Of a stretch of 64,000 nt of DNA, positions 29,318 to 40,660 are shown piece by piece. The notes under the pieces were generated by a model. That model was given only the letters and a program-made list of their open reading frames with translations, was not told the origin of the DNA and searched no databases. The DNA is from Hysterium pulicare CBS 123377. Taxonomy: Eukaryota > Ascomycota > Dothideomycetes > Hysteriales > Hysteriaceae. How positions within the stretch are numbered: the stretch's first letter is position 1; every line of letters begins with the position of its first letter. The stretch spans positions 1-64,000 of the forward strand of contig AJFK01000541.1 of assembly GCA_000467715.1 (NCBI GenBank). Reading direction: 5' to 3'. Made by a program: the position numbers and the translations under genes.

Positions 29318-31132
29318 ATGGCCGATACAGCAAAAGTCCCCGTCGTCGAGGGAGAGCCGTACGAGGTTGACATCGTCGGCGAAGATGAAGTCGAGGTATC
29401 AGAAAAGAAGGGCACGAGCGCCGATAGACAGGCCATGTGGAGAATGGGAAAAGTGCAGGAAATGAGAGTAAGACTGAGCAATTCGATTCTGTACCGTTCC
29501 TCTAACTGAAGCAGCGTAACTTCCGATTCGTCTCCATCTTCGGCTTCTCTATGATTCTCATGGCAAGTTGGGAAACGATGCTGGGGTGAGTTAGATGTAC
29601 CTTTGATATGAGCCCAAATTGACGGATCTGTTCAGCACGGCTTCCATTGGCCTCATCGATGGTGGAACAGCTGGCCTGATATGGATGTACCTTATCTGCT
29701 GGATAGGCTTCATTTGCGTCAACACATCCATGGCAGAAATGGGCTCGATGGCTCCTACGAGCGGAGGCCAATACCATTGGGTGAGTATCTGACCGATTAC
29801 TGGCTTCTCTTAGGAAAATCATGATCGCTAGCCTCTTTCGTTAAATCTAATGGGGCGTATAGGTCAGTGAGTTTGCACCCGCCAAACATCAGAAATTCCT
29901 ATCCTATATGATTGGATGGCTCTGTGTTCTTGGATGGCAAACTGGTGCTGCCAACACCGCCTTCCTCGCAGGAACCCAAATCCAGGGTCTGATTGCGCTC
30001 AACAAGCCCGACTACGGCTTCGAGCCATGGCACGGCACGTTGCTTGTTTTCGCTGTATCGGCCTTCAACGTCATCTTCAACACATTCCTGGCCAAGAAGC
30101 TCCCGCTCATCGAGGGCATCGTGCTGGTCATCCACATTTTCGGCTTCTTTGCAGTATTGGTCGTGCTTTGGGTAATGGGCGATGTTGGGGATGCACACAC
30201 GACCTTTACCACTTTCAACGACTACGGTGTATGGGGCAACAACGGCATTGCCACGCTCTCCGGTATCGTGGCCGTCGTGCTGCCCCTGCTCGGAGCTGAT
30301 GCGGCAGTGCATATGTCGGAAGAGCTTCGCGATGCCTCCAAGACGCTTCCGAGGAGCATGATCTGGACGACTCTGATTAATGGCTCCATGGGGTGGGTCA
30401 TGCTTATTACCTTCTGCTCCGTGCTAAGCAGCCTCGATGATGCGCTAGACTCGCCAACAAAGCAAGCCTATCTCTATGTTTTCTACAACTCGACCAAATC
30501 GGTAGCCGGTGCCTCCGTCATGGGCGCTCTCGTCATCACCATGGCCATTTTCTGCAACCTATCCATCACCGCTACTTCCTCGCGTCAGCTCTTCGCCTTT
30601 GCTCGTGATCAAGGCATTCCATTCCACAAGACCTTTTCATACGTAAGCATTGCCATCTCCCCATCTCGTAGCGCAAAATTCAACTAACACTTCCCAGATC
30701 CCACCCAAATGGGACGTCCCCATCAACGCCATCTGCCTCTCCTTCGCCGTATCCTGCCTCCTCTCCCTAATCAACCTCGGCTCCTCCGCCGCCCTCCTAA
30801 ACATCGCCTCTCTATCCACTTGCGCCATCATCGCCTCCTACATCGTGTCCATCTCCTGCATAGCGCTGAAACGCATCCGCGGCGAGCCTCTCCTCCCCTC
30901 CAAATTCAAGCTCGGCCGCGCGGGACTTCCCTTGAATATCGCGTCTATCATCTTCTTAGTCGTTATTTTCGTCTTCTCGTTCTTCCCTATGGGACCGAAA
31001 CCCACGGCCGCGGGCATGAATTGGAGTATTCTGATGTTTGGCGCTACGATTATCTTTTCTTGGGTTTATTATTATGTGCAGGGGAGGCATAGTTATGCTG
31101 GGCCGGTGGCTTATGTACGGAAGTCGGCGTAG
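29318..31132 (+). CDS. APC-family amino acid/GABA/choline permease (526 aa, 5 exons)
   Basis: Exons 29318-29467, 29515-29585, 29636-29780, 29863-30642 and 30698-31132, all with GT-AG borders and frame kept throughout. An acidic N-terminal tail precedes twelve predicted membrane segments. Landmarks of the fungal GABA/choline permease group are FSMILMASWETMLGTAS near the first segment, MAEMGSMAPTSGGQYHWVSE, the HMSEELRDASKTLPRSM loop after the middle segments, FARDQGIPFHKTFSYIPP, and RRG-type GLPLNIASIIF near the end. It should import amino acids, GABA or choline with protons across the plasma membrane; the exact substrate cannot be read from sequence. The broken regulator gene next door may once have been a partner, but this is only proximity. 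Confidence 0.88.
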
Positions 31133-31535
31133 GGGAGGTGCAGAAGGAGCAGCTTGCATTGGGAGGTTCACGTGAGGGTGATTTTTTGATAGAGAAGATT
31201 CTAGGAGATTGTTTGCCTTGTCTATCACGAATCAAATAAAGTCTTTTTTTCAAGGTCTACTTGGTTTTTTTTCGTTGTATCCATGATATGCGCGGATGAA
31301 AAGTTTGGATCAATAGTATTGTGTTAAAATACGGCTGCGCGGTGAGAACCTCCTAGGATGCCGAGCTCCGAGGTTTATCCGTCTACCCGTCTACGACAAC
31401 CTCCTGGTACGTACAGCAACTGTTGTACACCTTTTTAAATGGCATAGCCCAGCGAGGAACGAACACGAAAAAAATTCAATTAGTTGAGACTTGATGACCT
31501 TATTGCCTGGGTTGGTTAATAATGATTCTATCTAG
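31133..31535. other. Intergenic, 3' flank of permease
   Basis: T-rich 3' flank. No Zn2Cys6 cluster could be found here, where the DNA-binding exon of the following regulator would be expected. Confidence 0.5.
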
Positions 31536-33746
31536 ACTTCAAGATCTGGTTTATCGCCGGCAAGAAAAGGCAACCGGCATCTCGGTGAGTGTATCGCAAG
31601 AGTTGAGGACTTCGTGAAGGACTTTCTTGCTAGCAAAGATGTTGGCGCGACAAAGCCGGTTGAAAGAGAGCCACGGCAAGACATACGTTCGAACTCCGAT
31701 GCCCTAAAAGCTCGCTCAAATGATTCAGCCCCCTCATCAATTCGAGCTCCTCTCACGCCTGCAGAAGTACGCATACCACCCATACTTACATTGAATATGT
31801 TCCCTAATTGTCACTTAGAGTCTTGGAGAGTCCGCTCCAAATTCATCACTCCTCACAACGGACTCGCAAGATGTATCAGGTCAAGCCGAGACCGAAACAG
31901 CCCTTCATCACTTATTTGCAGCCTTTCCAGCTGAAGAGGATGCCAAAATCCTGCTCAGAGAAAGCTCTAGACCGTCGGTTTACTACAAGTTAATCAACAC
32001 TCAGCCGCATAGCAAGCTGACACCCGAGTCGCTTGCGGCACCGTACCCTATAGCTGAGCTCCCTGGTCCCAACACTCACCCGGTCATTTTGGCCAAACTT
32101 ATGCTCATGTTTGCAATCACTCTACAGATTCCGTGCAGAGAAAAGTTCCTCAGCCTTTCTGAACCACAGAGCGTAATAGTGCGTCGTTTGATGACCGCTG
32201 CTACGACATGGGCAACGACCAAGGAGGAGATGCACGGAACGGTCGAGAGTCTGATGTGCATCATCCTAGAGGGTGTTTACGAGACAAATTGTGGCAATCT
32301 TCGACGGGCTTGGGTTGTTTATCGCAGGGCAATGACAGTCGCCCAGTTGATGGGCCTTCACCGCTCTCCCATGCCACTACTCAAACACATAGACCCAGAG
32401 CATGATGCTAAGCCAGAGTTCCTGTGGTTCCGCATTGTTTACATGGACCGCTATCTCAGCTTGCTGCTCGGTCTACCCCAGGGCACATCTGATAAGAGTA
32501 TGGGAACGATGTCGGTTTTGCGGCACGAACCACCCCTGGGCAAATTCGAGCGACTACTCACAGTCATTGCATCTCGCATCTTGGAACGCAACGAAAGTGC
32601 CTTTGCCGCGAGCGAAATCAAAACAACCCAATCTATCGACTGAGAGTGTCGAAGAGCATGCCGGCAAGCTTTTGGCGCCCGGCGAATTTTCAAAATCTCA
32701 CCTCAGGATCGCCGGATACCCTCTTGGAGACAATACGCCTGGCAGCCTAGATCTACTACTATGGCCTGTTGCTTCAGCTCCATCTGCCGTATACGATGCG
32801 AATTGGCGACAATACCGAGCACGAGTACTCCAATATCACGTGCGTCAATGCTGGCCGGGAGATAACGACGCGCTTTATTGCCTACCGAAGCTTCAACCCT
32901 GTGTCGTCCTGCTCGCGACCCGTGGACTTCTTTGCTCTCTTGCCGGCGATGACGCTCCTGCTTGCTCATCTCGACGCTCATCATCATCGAGAGGCGACCA
33001 ACTCCCTAGCTCACCAGCGCTTGAGTGACCGTGCCATGCTAGATCAGGCCCTAGAGAGAATGGACGTAATCACTAACGTTAACGAGGACGTAATAACAGA
33101 AAAGAGTGCAACATTGATCCGACGGTTACTCCACATCGAGGCGGATGCACCTGAGGGAAGCAGTTACACCAACAGGAGCGTAAGAGAAGATGACGATGCG
33201 CAGGAGGGCAAGGAGGAAGGCGAAGAGTTTTGTTTGCATATCCCGTACCTCGGCGTCATCAATATTGCTCGCCATGGTCCCATTTCTCGAGAGCCATCGC
33301 TCGGGAATGTGGCATCTCGACTGCATCAGACCTCCCATGTCGAGTTCCCACAGAGAGAGACATTCGCCGCGTCCAACGATGCGTTCGCGTCTCTACCTCA
33401 TGGGTCGCTTACAGATGAACAGCCGCTTAGCCATCTGCACGGCATGGCCCAAGGCTCCACGTTTTCGGGGGATATGCCGGCATCGGAACGTTCGAACGCG
33501 CAGTTCCAAGCACCCTGGTATGAGCAGTCCATGCTACAATACCCTAGCTCTAACCACGACAACATGGCTCTGCAGCCGCATGTGGTACTTCCTCCCATCG
33601 CGGCCGGCGTCAACGACTGGGCTTTCCAGGGCGTCGACATGGCGTTCTTCGACAGCTTGATGAGAGGAACGCCTTGCGTGGATGCTGCCGGGTTAGAGCA
33701 GCAGTGGATCGAGGATTCGCTAGGGATGGATAGTGGCCTTGTGTAA
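31536..33746 (+). pseudogene. Broken fungal-specific transcription factor (fungal_trans middle domain)
   Basis: A regulator of the Zn2Cys6 class without a visible zinc cluster. A first segment after a TCTAG acceptor reads RHLGECIARVEDFVKDFLAS to a donor at 31767. The next exon from 31819 carries ALHHLFAAFP, then the fungal_trans middle homology region to about 32640 (VESLMCIILEGVYETNCGNLRRAWV, AMTVAQLMGLHR, FLWFRIVYMDRYLSLLLGLP). There the frame is lost (TGA at 32641) and continues shifted, SFWRPANFQNL to a TAG at about 32748, then LLLQLHLPYTMRIGDNTEHEYS to 33746 with a Gln/Ser-rich tail. One frameshift, at least one nonsense codon and a missing N-terminal zinc cluster make loss of function likely. 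It lies 400 bp after the permease gene. Confidence 0.7.
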
Positions 33747-34062
33747 TGAGCATTTCCTGAGTTAATACATTCTTTCCAGGATGCATGAGAGAGTTGCTGC
33801 TAACTACTATTCTCGACATCTAGTACGGTTCTTCCCACCTACTAGATTTTGTTAACCCTCAATAACACTTCACACTAATCAGGACAGGGGTGAGATGTTA
33901 GCCATGCAAGATCATCGTTAGCATGACAGTACCCTTCATATGCATATACAGTAGCACCAAAGACCACCGAGGATGTTTGACGAAATCCTATTACACCCAT
34001 ATTTTCATTGGGACACGATATCATTAAATGAAAACACTTGTGTATATCCCTCTTTGTCACAC
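33747..34062. other. Convergent 3' flanks
   Basis: Between the regulator remnant and the AA9 gene, which point toward each other. No gene seen. Confidence 0.5.
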
Positions 34063-34877
34063 TCACCCAGTCCACACCGCCGGCCCCGGAGGCACATAAG
34101 CATCCGCCTGAATGCTTCCCAAATTGACCAAAATCCCCGGATCCGTGCTCTTATACGCACCAGGCAGCGCAACAAGAGGTCCAGGCGTGCCGCTTCCGCC
34201 TCCTGTAATCTTGATCTGGGAGCATGCGAGGTAGAACTGGGCTTTATTCGCCTGCATAGCCAGGTGCAGGGCGATTTGCTCGACGCGGAGGAGATATTCG
34301 CCGTCGGGGGTGTTTTTGGGTATAGTGCCGTTGTTCGTTTTGTACTCGTCTGGATTCATATGTGAGTCTGCGCTCTCTTTCAAGAAAAAGCTCGAGCGAA
34401 AAGATTGAAGAAAACTCACTCTGCCCCGGCCAAACCAACTGTTTATTCTTATCCATAGTCGGCATGCTCGTATCTATTTTAAACCATACTGCGCCCGACC
34501 CATCCCAAGTCGCTGCCGTACTCCCCGCCGGCACTTTGGCAAGATAATACTGGACTGGTCCCGGGTGGTTGATCTGCTGCGTCGAGACGTAGTGGATGGT
34601 AGCGCCGGCGGGCACAGTCGCCGTGTTGGCGGCGTTTGAAGACTGGTAGCAGCGGATATCTGGGCTTGCGGCGTTTTCGACCCCCGACTTGCTTTGCGCG
34701 TTTTTGGTAATGCGCGTTACGGACCAGTCTTTGTCTTCGGGTTGACCGTTGATGACGAGGCGAGGGAATGTGTCTAGAGATTGTTAGGAAGGGTGTTTTG
34801 GAGATGGGATTGGGGATCGACATACAATGGGCTTGTACTGTTGCCGCGGCGAGCAGCAGACTTGTGAGGAACTGCAT
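34063..34877 (-). CDS. AA9 lytic polysaccharide monooxygenase, secreted (230 aa, 3 exons)
   Basis: Minus-strand exons 34877-34826, 34773-34420 and 34349-34063. A signal peptide [16 protein letters not shown] ends just before His17, which becomes the N-terminal His of the copper 'histidine brace' (mature start [11 protein letters not shown]). The second brace His is His87 in [14 protein letters not shown], and the axial Tyr is Tyr175 in [16 protein letters not shown]. Cys59 (SPDIRC) and Cys178 fit the conserved disulfide. The end [13 protein letters not shown]...YVPPGPAVW is the usual AA9 C-terminus, so there is no cellulose-binding module or GPI tail. AA9 enzymes cut cellulose or related glucans oxidatively outside the cell. 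The first intron falls within the codon after His17, so a correct splice is needed for the copper site. Regioselectivity cannot be told. Confidence 0.9.
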
Positions 34878-36344
34878 CTTGGGTTTGCTGGCGTGTAGGG
34901 TGGAAGATGTGGTGAGCTGGTGGTCATGGCCGTATGTTACCTTATATCCGTCGAAGGGTCCGCTGCTTCAAAGTTGGGTATACTAGAATATAGTGGTATC
35001 AATATGCTACTGTACTTTAGATAGGCCATGATGTACGGAACCAATCCTCTTCCAGCCTATAGACCTCTTTGCGGTTAAAATCCCAGTTTTAGAAACGACT
35101 GTGGTAAGTTCAAGCAGTGCAAGGATGAACTGCCGAAATCGTGGGGAACCCTTAGAATATCTCGTCAGTCATAAGGGACACGATAGATTAATCCGATATA
35201 TGCAAGTCTTAAACCCCTGCAAGCTCAACCGCTCCCGCTCCTTCACGGCACTCACCTTCACCAACGACGGTGAAAGCGATAGCCGAACCGCGCTATGGCC
35301 ATCAAAGCCCTGCACCTCGAAAGTTGACACTTGGTCTCAGGAATCAACACTTTTTGCTGCGTTACCGGATTAGGAAGGTTTTGGGCTCGACTCTGCCTGA
35401 GGCTGCAGTCGTGCACTACCTCCACCCTGCATCCTCAGAGACTGGAAATACCAATGTCTTTCTCCAGACATGTTCTCCTTCGATTCATTCTCCCAAAAGC
35501 TTTTCTCCAGGACCTTGAGCCCTATAGATTGAGGTTTTCAGCCTCCACCAAAGAAGACTCCCGCCATGGCCACCAACACTCCACTCCGTCTCTGTGCAAC
35601 TTCTTGTATTTTTGCACTCCCACATGCTGTCATCGTACTCCCACTGGAAAACGAAACATACCGCAGCACGCTCTCCTTTTGGATCGCAGAAATTGGCCGA
35701 CGATGAACTTAAGCGTACATCGTACCTAGCTCCTCCTTCTCCTGCCCCCATCCGCTTCTCACCACTTTAATCTATAACTTAAAGCCAGACATTATACTTC
35801 GTTCAGAGGTTGCTTGGCGAACATATTTATCGGATATGCGAACGCGTCGTCATCGTGAGTCGTGGTATTTCCTTCTCTGACAAGGTTGGCAGGAAGACAA
35901 TGAGAGAACTGCTGGATGACATGATGGTTGAGGCGAAGGAGATAGGGGTGTAGCAGCCGTGGGTGTATCCGAAGTATGCGGCGGAGTGGCGGGGGCTGGT
36001 GGGAGTTTTTGGGATAGAGCGTAGGGGGAGCATGGGGAGCGGAAGTACGGGATGTGGTGCCGGGGGTGTTGAGGTTTTGTTTTTAGGATATGCGTGTAAA
36101 GGATGCTGTGCAGGATTAGTGGAGCGGGAGCGGTCTAAATAGTCAGCCAGGAGATGAAATAGATAGTGGAGTCTGGACAGTATTGCGAATAGAAAGAGGG
36201 AAGATGAAGAAAAAGAGGAAGCCACCTATTAATGCTACATTTTCACGAGCACGAATTCCTCTACTCTGCTCTATAATTACATGCCGCCTACCACTGTTTC
36301 CAAAGTCCACCTTTTAGACTTCGACCTTACATCCCGAAACCGTA
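34878..36344. other. Intergenic with coding-like remnant
   Basis: The AA9 promoter side, then mostly non-coding DNA. On the plus strand a 48-codon segment at 35807-35953 following a TTCAG acceptor reads GEHIYRICERVVIVSRG and KTMRELLDDMMVEAKEIGV and ends in TAG; it looks protein-like and may be the last exon of a lost gene whose 5' part (ATG near 35564) is not convincing. No family recognised. Confidence 0.3.
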
Positions 36345-37508
36345 TCAAATGTATGTAACCGCCAAAGTAACAGCCGAGCAATTCACCGGCACCACGTCCG
36401 CTATCTGCAATTGCAACTGATCGGGACACACAAAAAATATACTCGTACTCTGGTCCGTACAATGCAACGCGCCGCCCTCGATATCACAAGTAGCAGCCAC
36501 GCCCCCAAGCTCCGCAATCTGATCGGCAGTATTGAAAAAGACGGTTTCGGAAGTGTATCCAGCGTCGATGTTTGCGATTTCGTCCTCAAACCCGAGAAGA
36601 TGGCACGAATCGTCGAAGGTGAAACTTGTTGCTTCGCTCTCGTCGCTTCGGGTGACGATGTCGTTGCCGCCTGTGTTCGATGAGAAGGCGTAGTAACCGT
36701 CGTCCGAGGTGCCGCTGTTCGTGTATTCTAGGATGAAGGTGGGCTGGCAGCCTCCTGGATTACAGGTGGTTGCTGCGCAGGTCGGAGTGGGTAGCGTGAA
36801 GGTGCTCGAGGTGCTCGATGTTTTTGTTGACTTTGTTGTGGTCGTTTTCGTTGTCGAGCTTGTGGTAGTTTTGGTAGGCACTGTCTTTGACGAGCTCTTC
36901 GTAGTTTTTGTACTAGAGATTGATTTGGTGCTGGAGATTGATTTGGTACTGGAGGATTTGGTGCTGGAAGGTTTTGTGCTGGAGGGTTTCGTACTGGAGG
37001 GTTTCGTACTGGAGGATTTCGTACTGGAAGATTTCGTACTGGTAGGTTTTGTACTGGAACTCGATTTTGCACTGGTGCTTGATTTTGTGCTCGTGCTTGT
37101 TCTACTCTGAGAAAGGTTAGTAGATCAATCTCATCAACTCAACGGGATACTCACCAAAGTCACAGTCGCACATGGTTTTTGAGTCTCAATACAAGAGCAT
37201 ACCGTTTTATGGATTGCTGCAGGCTGAGACTCGAAACTAGACCACACCGTTGCGAGAGAGTCTACAGCAGTGGTTGTCGACGCGATTACCGAAGCGGATG
37301 TTGTCACAGCGCGCCTATGCTTGCCAGCTACGGTTGTAGTGCAAGCTCGTAGAGGGTGATGAGTAGAACACCAGCTCTGCGCTGGCGGGTATGCTGACAG
37401 GGCTAAGAAGTCCTTGTATACACTGCTCGAGCATGCTGGCCCGGATACTGCTATTGAAGCGCCGAGGAGTGCCGCAGAGACGATGCAGAGATGGAAGAGA
37501 AACATCAT
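36345..37508 (-). CDS. Secreted Ser/Thr-rich two-domain protein (371 aa, 2 exons)
   Basis: Minus-strand exons 37508-37155 and 37106-36345, joined in phase 0 across a 48-bp intron with branch point CTAAC. Residues 1-20 form a signal peptide (MMFLFHLCIVSAALLGASIA). An N-terminal Cys-containing domain (about 25-118: ACSSSVYKDFLALSAYPPAQSWC, CTTTVAG, VCSC) is joined by a Ser/Thr/Lys-rich linker (about 119-215; SSTKP and SSTKS units) to a C-terminal Cys-containing domain of about 145 residues (CAATTCNPGGCQPTFILEY, DDSCHLLGFEDEIANI, ATCDIEGGALHC, FFVCPDQLQLQIADVVPVNC). The linker should be heavily O-glycosylated. The layout is that of fungal wall or extracellular proteins; no catalytic motif is seen and I know no name for the domains. 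Confidence 0.7.
36913..37053 (+). repeat. Coding minisatellite (18-bp and 15-bp units)
   Basis: Two 18-bp units (CTGGAGATTGATTTGGTR) are followed by seven 15-bp units (CTGGARGRTTTYGTR), 141 bp in total. Read antisense they encode the SSTK(S/P) linker of the secreted protein. All units are multiples of three, so copy changes keep the frame. Confidence 0.85.
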
Positions 37509-38754
37509 AGCTCACGGTGAGAGGCGGGAGAGAGGGCGTCGTACTTTCTGATGGACATACTGTAGAGGTCGCGTTGTTTTTCTGTCAGTAACGCTTGGAC
37601 AGGCCATGATTTGGGGCGTCAAGCCAGTTCATTAAATATTCATTCAGCTGAATACTCAGTTTGGGCAGGGCTTGACAGAGATGAGCTTGTACGGCTTGTG
37701 ATCGAGACTAAGCCTACTTGGCAGTGCTTGGTTGGGAACGCTTTCGTCTAAACCCTTGGCTGCATGGCGCTAGAGTTCAGCTGCCAAGGATTCATTTATT
37801 CAGAGAGACTGCGAAGAGAGAGAAAGACTGCGAAGGAGGCAGAAGTGAGGAAGGACTTAAAGCGTTGTAAAAACACGGACAAGTAGGTAGGAAACATGAC
37901 TAATGCAGATAGAGGATTTTCTAACTTCTACAGATCTAACGGCTCAGCCACCGCCAAGCTTGTAGGACAAGCGCTCTACATATGTGCTATGCTGCCGTGT
38001 TCCAAGGGACTGAATTGAGCATGACTCGGAGCTGGGGAGAATGACCCTTCTCCACATGCATCGACGCCGGGTCAGGAGCTCTTGTGCTACCTGCATAGAA
38101 CAGTGCGCGGAGTGGGGATATCAAGATCGTGGAATGGACAAGTTACGGTTGCTCATCGTAGCAGCAACAATGGCAACCAAGATTCAATCGTGGCAAGTGT
38201 CTATTATTATGGCATGATCAACGCCACTTATTGATTAGGAGAGGGTAACTTGTAGTCGGTAGAGTCCATCTTCTTTGCGTGTGATTTCCAATCCAGGAAA
38301 GACTCTTGAGCGCTGATTGAAGGTCAAGTCGCTTCGGGTTCCATTAAAGCAGAGTCTCATCTACTCTCAATTTCCTAATCACATAGCCTGCGGAAGAGCG
38401 ACGTATGCGTTGTCCGTAATCAGTCGTGAATACCGGGGTTTTTTCTATGATCCTCAATTTTGTGCACGGAGATGTCCTGGGGGTATACTAGCTCGTATCA
38501 CGGAAGATGTGTAATTCGATTGCGGACGGGGTATGGCGGCCGCGGAGACTTCATGTAATCCGCTGTTGTAGGACGAGAGGTTGGAGCAGAGGCTAGTGGA
38601 GACTCCCAGGTGCCAAACGCGACAAGTTGATCTTCCCCTGCTATTAGCTCCCATCGAAACTGGGGTCGAGGTCAGAGCAGTATTGATAAGTTGAATCATT
38701 TCCCACATACCTGTACTAACTGGACGAGGGCCTCTGGAAGAAGTGGTATTTGCC
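37509..38754. other. Intergenic region
   Basis: No gene recognised. Divergence of short frames and lack of splice-consistent exons suggest promoter DNA of the minus-strand secreted-protein gene and old flank of the STAND remnant. Confidence 0.45.
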
Positions 38755-40660
38755 TCAAACATGAATCGGTAGATGCATTAGTAACCTCCAAAACGAGGAG
38801 CTGCCTGTCGGGGTGAATGAATATCCACCTTTGGGTTTTAAGCTTATTCCATCCTTGAAGCGGCAACCCCTGCAAATAGGCACGATACAGTCCCCAAAAT
38901 GGTCTAGTGCAAGCAACCAACCACGAAATAGACATGAAAGCCACATACCATGACCCGGATGTAATGACTAATTCTTTTCTTCCGCTGTGGCGCTGAGGGG
39001 AGCCGCCTAGTTGGAAATCGAAGAAGTTCAAGAAAGGAGCCTCGATTTCAGGGTCAACTGCATCGGTCAGGACAATCGAAGGCCTTGAAGATCCGGTTGG
39101 AACTTCGATGAAACCTTCCTGGAGGTTACGAGGTGGAGCAAGCCCAGTAGTGCCTTGCGGTGGTGATGGATTAAGTAACTGCTTGACGAAGGACGCAGGA
39201 TCAATTCAGCCAACACAGTGGAAATCAAGTCCTGTACTATTCGGTGTCGAAGTCCGAATTCCTATCGAATGTGAGTACAGTGCTAAAAGGGAGATGTTGT
39301 GAGGAATACGCACCTTTTCAAACATAGTAGCAAGTTCGATCAATACCTCCAATACACGTCTCAAAGTTTCTTGTGCTTTCTTTAACGCTTTGAAGACTTT
39401 CTTGTTTGAGAAGCCTGCAGAAGATTGGTGTGCAGCTCTGATCGCTGTAGCCTGAGCTTCAACCACTCTAGCCTGCTGGGCCATTAAAGCCACTATCCAG
39501 GAGCGAAATTCCCCTCCACTCCTTTCGTGTTCTACCAGATGAGCTTCAGCTAAACTTTTGTGGATATTATGAATCTGATCAATGGTCCGTTCCATCATCG
39601 ATTTCATTTCATGCTCGTGTCTGCATTGACAGCTCTCGTCTCATTATGCTCGGCTTCAACCCGGTCTCCAATCGCAGCGGTCTGCATTTCTACCGCGCGG
39701 CGCGTCTCGTGATGCTCATTGGACTCGTGCGCATGGACCTCCCCTGCCACTGTATCCATCTGATATTGTATCTGCCCTTGAGATGCATCAACCTGATCCC
39801 CAATATGTGCGGTCATTTCTAGCAAGTCTTCGCTGACTGCATTGACGGCTTCATCGAGAGCTTGCTGCTGTATAGACTGGAGCTCGTGTATATGTATGTA
39901 TAAGGCGTCGAGTAAATCTTTGCGATTATCGAAGGTAGCATTGACGATAGTCTAGCCCGTTGCATCGAGTTGTCGGAAGGTTCCCGTCTGTTGAAAGGCT
40001 AGGAGGTTAACAGTTTCTCTGTACGCGCAGTAACATTAGCATCTTATCATAATCCGAATATGGAGCTTGTGAGCTGACCTGAGTGACACGGTGATCTGGA
40101 AATGCATCTCGTCTCTTAGGACAAACAGCGAGCGTTGTATAGCCTGGAGTCTGCTATTTCTCCACTCGCTGGCTGAAGCTTTCTTGAAACGCTTCCACTT
40201 GGTGACCTTGCCGTCCACAGCGAGCCTCTTGAGAACATCCTGTAGCTCATGATTCACGTCGCAACATCGTATTCTTAGGGTCTCCAGAGAAGCATCCGTG
40301 GCGGTCCAAATAATTGTAGTCTCTGGCGGGAGTCCATGTCTTCCAACCGCTCCGTGGTATATCGAAGGCGTCTTCGCTCACGCCATCCGCAGACGCGTAG
40401 ATGTCCTTTGATTTCGCGAGAATCTTTGCGCTCAGCTCAACGAATTGGAGGATGTTTCCGGCCAGACTCATAGCAGCGAGCGCGTCGTAGGCATGTTCAG
40501 AACGGTATCCACCTGCGGCCAGCAGAGAAGATATTGAAGAACATCTCTGGGATGCCTCACTCTTCCCATCTCTCTGCTTGGAGCACAGCTTCATCGCTCT
40601 GCATCGTCGTAGCCGCTGCCGATGCAACAAGGCTGCGTTCTTAGGCCATCATTGGACTGC
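38755..40660 (-). pseudogene. Remnant of a fungal STAND-type N-terminal domain protein
   Basis: Minus-strand segments in several frames. The first, DALAAMSLAGNILQFVELS then AKILAKSKDIYASADGVSED, matches the start of the fungal N-terminal domain of STAND/NACHT proteins. Further on come RYTTERLEDMDSRQRLQ and ELQDVLKRLAVDGKVTKWKRF, then FVLRDEMHFQITVSLR to a donor. A next stretch (about 40020-39610) carries ETVNLLAFQQTGTFRQL, one in-frame TAG, KDLLDALYIHIHELQSIQQQ and a helical region to about 39610; another frame then has MMERTIDQIHNIHKSLAE and KKAQETLRRVLEVLIELA to a donor near 39311. The tail is GFIEVPTGSSRPSIVLTDA. Frame changes not explained by introns and at least one stop suggest decay. 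No NTPase motif is present. Confidence 0.5.

Noticed and set aside
36709-37110. Plus-strand frame with VLEGF repeats
   Set aside because: It is the antisense of the Ser/Thr linker minisatellite; the minus-strand gene has a signal peptide, intron and cysteine domains.
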